Source of the DNA: Oligoflexus tunisiensis
Lineage (GTDB): Bacteria > Bdellovibrionota_B > Oligoflexia > Oligoflexales > Oligoflexaceae
Direction: 5' to 3'
Length of the DNA stretch: 64,000 nt
Assembly: GCF_001748245.1 (NCBI RefSeq)
Contig: NZ_BDFO01000001.1
Location: 6,167,346-6,231,345 of the forward strand
The translations under genes and the position numbers were made by a program. The stretch's first letter is position 1. Each line of letters begins with the position of its first letter. Below the pieces are notes generated by a model. That model saw only the letters and a program-made list of their open reading frames with translations, ran no database searches and had not been told where the DNA came from. Shown here piece after piece: positions 61,073 through 64,000 of the stretch.

Positions 61073-63088
61073 ATGTCGGGAGTGGAAAACGTGGATTCAC
61101 CTATTACACGCCGCAGCCTGGTTCTGCTGACCAGCCTGATGGCGGCGTCTCTGCTTCCCACGCTTGTTTATCTGACCATTGCCTCCAGTCGCCTGCCGCT
61201 CTGGTCACCGGCGTCGATGCTGCCTCTGGCTCTGGCTTTAAGCCCGGTCCTGGCCCTGCCTTTGCTGGCCTTGCTCTTTCTGGCTTCAAGGATTCCGGGC
61301 CCGGCCTCGGAACGGACAACCCTTTATGGTTTAATCCCATGCCTTCTGCTCGCGGCTTATTTCGATGCACTGAGTCTTGTCTCCTTGCAGGAAACTGACA
61401 ACGATGCATCTGCCTTTTTGCACAGCGAACAGATCAATGCCTTCACGCGCAGTTTTGCGCTTTGCCTTGTTACGATCTTCGCCTTGAGATTTCATCAGCC
61501 TCACCGGGTGGGCGAAGGCCGCCGGTTCTGGCTCATGCCGCTCATGCTGGCCTTCGGTCTTTGCGGGCTGCAGGTCCTCGATCTGCGCCTCGGCGTGTTT
61601 GTCGAACATCTGCAGACCATGGTGGGCATCACCTGTCTCACGGCCATTTTCAACGTGGCCTTCCTTGGGAAAATAGCCTGGGAAAAGCAGAAACCGTTGA
61701 TGCTGACTCTGGCCTGGATGGCCACCCTGCAGCTCATCAATCAGCTCCTCTTTCTTTTTTCACGGCCCGAGTCGCTGCAGGTCCAGCTGCTTCTGACGCA
61801 AAATCTCAACGATGCGCTGGCCTTTCTCGTCCCGCTTCCCTTTCTGACTCATACGATTCTGAAACAGATGACCCGTCCGGTCAGTTCCCTGCCCACGGCC
61901 AATCAATCGCAGAGCAGCCAGGGTTTGAACTCCGCCGAGGCCTTTGCCCAGGGTGTGGCGCAAGCCAAGTCCCAGCTGATGTCCAAGCTTTCGCATGAAT
62001 TCAAGACACCGCTGAACACCATCATCGGTTACAGTGAACTTCTGGTCGATGAACTCGAAAGCAGCAATCAGACCCTGCTGAGCGATGATCTGCATAAGGT
62101 CAATCGCGCCGGCTGGTACCTCATGACTCTGGTGGATGATCTTCTGGACGTCTGCACACTCGATGGTCAGGGTTTCAAACCCCATGAAACCATGTTTGAT
62201 GCCGAACGCTTCATGCAGATTCTGCGGCGCATGGCCGAAAAAACCGCCGCGCCGCATCTGATCCAGGTGGAATGCTTCTGTCAAAAGAATTTCGGCATGG
62301 TGTATGCGGATGAGAGCCGCCTTTTGCAGGTTTGCATGAACATTCTGCGGAACTGCGTGCGTTACTCCAGCAAGGGCCGTATCAGCCTGCATTTCTATTC
62401 CATCATCCAGAAGGGCAAGCGCTTCTTTACGATCGATATTCGCGATACCGGGCGCGGCATGGACAAGCAGGAACTGTCGCGCATTTTCTCGCCTCTTGAA
62501 AGCATCCAGAATGATTCCTGGGAATCGGTCTACACCATGAGTCTCGGCCTGCCGGTCACGAAGCGCCTGTGTGAAATGCTGGGCGGGACCCTGACCGTGG
62601 ACAGCGCCCCTGGGCTTGGCACCACCTTCAGCCTTACGTTCCCGCATAAGAGAGATACGAGGGAGCCACAAAAGGTAAAACATCTGAATATCCTGCCGGC
62701 TGGCCCCGTGCTGGTGATCGATGATGATGAGGAATACGCTGGCTTCGTGCGGGAGATTCTGGAATCCGCCGGCATGCAGACCATCACTGTGACCAAGGCG
62801 CGCAGTGGACTACGGGTTTATTTGGAAAAGCAGCCGAGCGTGATCCTGGTGGATCTGAAAATGCCGGACATTGATGGCTACTCGGTGATTCAAAGCATCC
62901 GTGATCAGGATCCGAACTGTCTGATTATCACAGTCAGCGGGGAGGGCATGGATCACAACAAGGAGCTGTCCCTCGCCATGGGTTCCGATCAATTTTTTGA
63001 AAAGCCCATGGCTGTCGAGGCTGTGCTGCAGACCATTGAGAAGCGGAGTCGGCCGGTTGAGGAGCAGGATCAGGCGAAACGCGCCTGA
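61073..63088 (+). CDS. Membrane hybrid histidine kinase
   Basis: 671 residues: six to seven membrane helices (about residues 15-265, resembling a 7TM sensor), HisKA (His308 in KLSHEFKTPLNT), HATPase (NILRNCVRYSS N-box, DTGRGM G1, SLGLPVTKRL G2) and a C-terminal receiver (Asp594 in ILVDLKMPDIDG). The ligand of the membrane part is unknown. I chose ATG 61073, with AGGAAGAG upstream. Its end overlaps the convergent gene by 19 bp. Confidence 0.92.
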   Translation: MSGVENVDSPITRRSLVLLTSLMAASLLPTLVYLTIASSRLPLWSPASMLPLALALSPVLALPLLALLFLASRIPGPASERTTLYGLIPCLLLAAYFDALSLVSLQETDNDASAFLHSEQINAFTRSFALCLVTIFALRFHQPHRVGEGRRFWLMPLMLAFGLCGLQVLDLRLGVFVEHLQTMVGITCLTAIFNVAFLGKIAWEKQKPLMLTLAWMATLQLINQLLFLFSRPESLQVQLLLTQNLNDALAFLVPLPFLTHTILKQMTRPVSSLPTANQSQSSQGLNSAEAFAQGVAQAKSQLMSKLSHEFKTPLNTIIGYSELLVDELESSNQTLLSDDLHKVNRAGWYLMTLVDDLLDVCTLDGQGFKPHETMFDAERFMQILRRMAEKTAAPHLIQVECFCQKNFGMVYADESRLLQVCMNILRNCVRYSSKGRISLHFYSIIQKGKRFFTIDIRDTGRGMDKQELSRIFSPLESIQNDSWESVYTMSLGLPVTKRLCEMLGGTLTVDSAPGLGTTFSLTFPHKRDTREPQKVKHLNILPAGPVLVIDDDEEYAGFVREILESAGMQTITVTKARSGLRVYLEKQPSVILVDLKMPDIDGYSVIQSIRDQDPNCLIITVSGEGMDHNKELSLAMGSDQFFEKPMAVEAVLQTIEKRSRPVEEQDQAKRA

Positions 63089-64000
63089 CTTTTGGCCTGC
63101 TTCAGTTTCAATCCACAGAGCAGCATTTCACCTTCCTGCCGCCGACGCAACTCAACCCCGAGTTCGCTGCAAAGCTCCTGAATCAGACTCCCTGTCAACT
63201 CCGGATCAAAGAGCACATGGACATCCGCTTCCTCCAGGTCGCGGCCGGTGAAAGGCGCCATCTGATAACTGAGGAAGAGTTGCAACCCATCCGTCTGCAA
63301 TTCCATGTGCAACTGCAACTGACTTCCTCCTTCAGCCGCAATGTTTCGCAGCACACTGACGATGAGCATCACGAGCTTGGCGGTCTGCGTATGGATCAGG
63401 ATATCCGGCGCCGCCTTCTGCCAGTGGAGTCGGGCCAGCCGTAAAGCGGATCCCACATTATAGATCGTATCCACATGCTGCAGAACGACATTGATGCTGG
63501 TCTGTTCGAGGCCTTCCTCGAGATAACGTCGGGAGAAGAGGCTGAAACTCCGGGCTACGTCGGCGAGATCTTGAATGCCCGATTCCAGCGGTTCGAGTAA
63601 GTCCAGAAGCGTCCGCGGCTGCATGCTGTCCTTGAGAGGCTCTTCGAGGTTATGCAGGGCCGTGCCGAGGACATCGAGCGGTCCGTTGGTCTTCAGAGCA
63701 AAATGCCCCGACATCTGCAGAAGCTCCTGCATCCGCGCGGTGCGCTGTACCCATTCCCTTTGCTCCTGACTGATTCTTTCGCTTTGATGCAGCAGGCGGA
63801 AGTAAATAGCCACCATGGTCAGGGTCAGTCCGTTGACGAAGATGGCCGTCATCAGCATGGACCGAACGCCGACCTCACGATCCCCACCGAAAGGCAGAGC
63901 CGTTCCGAATTTTAGGCAGAACCCCAAGGTGCCCAAGGCCACCAGGAGGATCACGGTGCTGACCGCAAGACCATAACGCCAGCCACAGAGAAGGAAGGCC
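63070..64000 (-). CDS. Membrane protein with degenerate histidine-kinase-like region, 5' end outside window
   Basis: The frame is open to the right edge, so the true start lies beyond 64000. Visible parts: membrane helices (VILLVALGTLGFCLKF and MLMTAIFVNGLTLTMVAIY), a dimerisation-like helix pair with GHFALKTNGPLDVLG in place of the HE-x-N-PL box, and an ATPase-like region lacking clear N, G1 and G2 boxes. Autokinase activity is doubtful; it may be a pseudo-kinase sensor acting with the adjacent hybrid kinase. The 3' ends overlap by 19 bp. Confidence 0.7.
   Translation of the reverse strand, partial: AFLLCGWRYGLAVSTVILLVALGTLGFCLKFGTALPFGGDREVGVRSMLMTAIFVNGLTLTMVAIYFRLLHQSERISQEQREWVQRTARMQELLQMSGHFALKTNGPLDVLGTALHNLEEPLKDSMQPRTLLDLLEPLESGIQDLADVARSFSLFSRRYLEEGLEQTSINVVLQHVDTIYNVGSALRLARLHWQKAAPDILIHTQTAKLVMLIVSVLRNIAAEGGSQLQLHMELQTDGLQLFLSYQMAPFTGRDLEEADVHVLFDPELTGSLIQELCSELGVELRRRQEGEMLLCGLKLKQAKSQARFA

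Overview
The window is a gene-dense stretch of moderately GC-rich Gram-negative chromosome. I infer a predatory or saprophytic delta-like lineage, most likely Oligoflexia/Bdellovibrionota. The reasons are a TIGR02147 (DUF4423)-type regulator coupled to a small secreted protein, a very large share of lipoproteins and secreted proteins, OmpA-domain envelope proteins, several NtrC-family regulators and a heptosyltransferase-type GT9. This placement is inference. I saw no rRNA, tRNA, CRISPR array, insertion sequence, integrase or phage gene, so the region looks like ordinary chromosome with a lineage-specific secretome.

Layout. 1-6.1 kb: the end of an ABC-C-type exporter, a convergent glycan-type cluster (GT9, mutarotase-like protein, radical SAM/SPASM protein) and a CPBP membrane protease. 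6.1-8.2 kb: a secreted protein of four internal repeats, then the TIGR02147 regulator with its secreted partner. 8.3-11.4 kb: a PhoX-like Tat-exported protein facing a phytase/PhyH-dioxygenase pair, possibly for phosphorus scavenging. 11.5-13.7 kb: three tandem, overlapping, paralogous pseudopilin-like genes. 13.9-19.4 kb: EcsC-like, CBS-pair, Tat-exported amine oxidase, YihY and M28 peptidase genes. 19.5-27.3 kb: a GH1-like glycosidase, a small beta-barrel, a papain-like lipoprotein with an Ig-like lipoprotein partner, a 585-bp non-coding gap, an NtrC-type regulator with a GAFTDA loop, and a secreted protein. 27.5-42.5 kb: hemolysin III, a dienoyl-CoA isomerase, PA14 and OmpA lipoproteins, OmpA-type and DUF3187-like outer-membrane proteins, a DUF374 acyltransferase, SIMPL and PQQ-propeller proteins, an ABC1/UbiB kinase and AMP nucleosidase.

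42.5-50.6 kb is one long plus-strand run: yebC, a one-POTRA Omp85-like protein, a periplasmic protein, an NtrY-like kinase, an NtrX-like regulator, then a coiled-coil protein and a SPOUT methyltransferase. Overlapping stops and starts link most of these. 50.6-54.3 kb holds a three-gene biotin-dependent acyl-CoA carboxylase in which the biotin carrier is a separate protein. 55.6-61 kb holds ndk, tex, mtnP, a YbgC-type thioesterase and hppD, closed by a strong terminator. The window ends with a membrane hybrid kinase converging on a degenerate kinase-like gene that runs off the edge.

The strongest candidates for undescribed biology are the pseudopilin-like triplet (11528-13659), the four-repeat secreted protein with an operator-like palindrome in its divergent promoter region (5982-6679), the regulator/secreted-protein couple (6810-8179), and the Omp85-like/NtrYX envelope-sensing operon. 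Start codons were re-chosen from Shine-Dalgarno spacing, overlaps and signal peptides where the longest frame was implausible.
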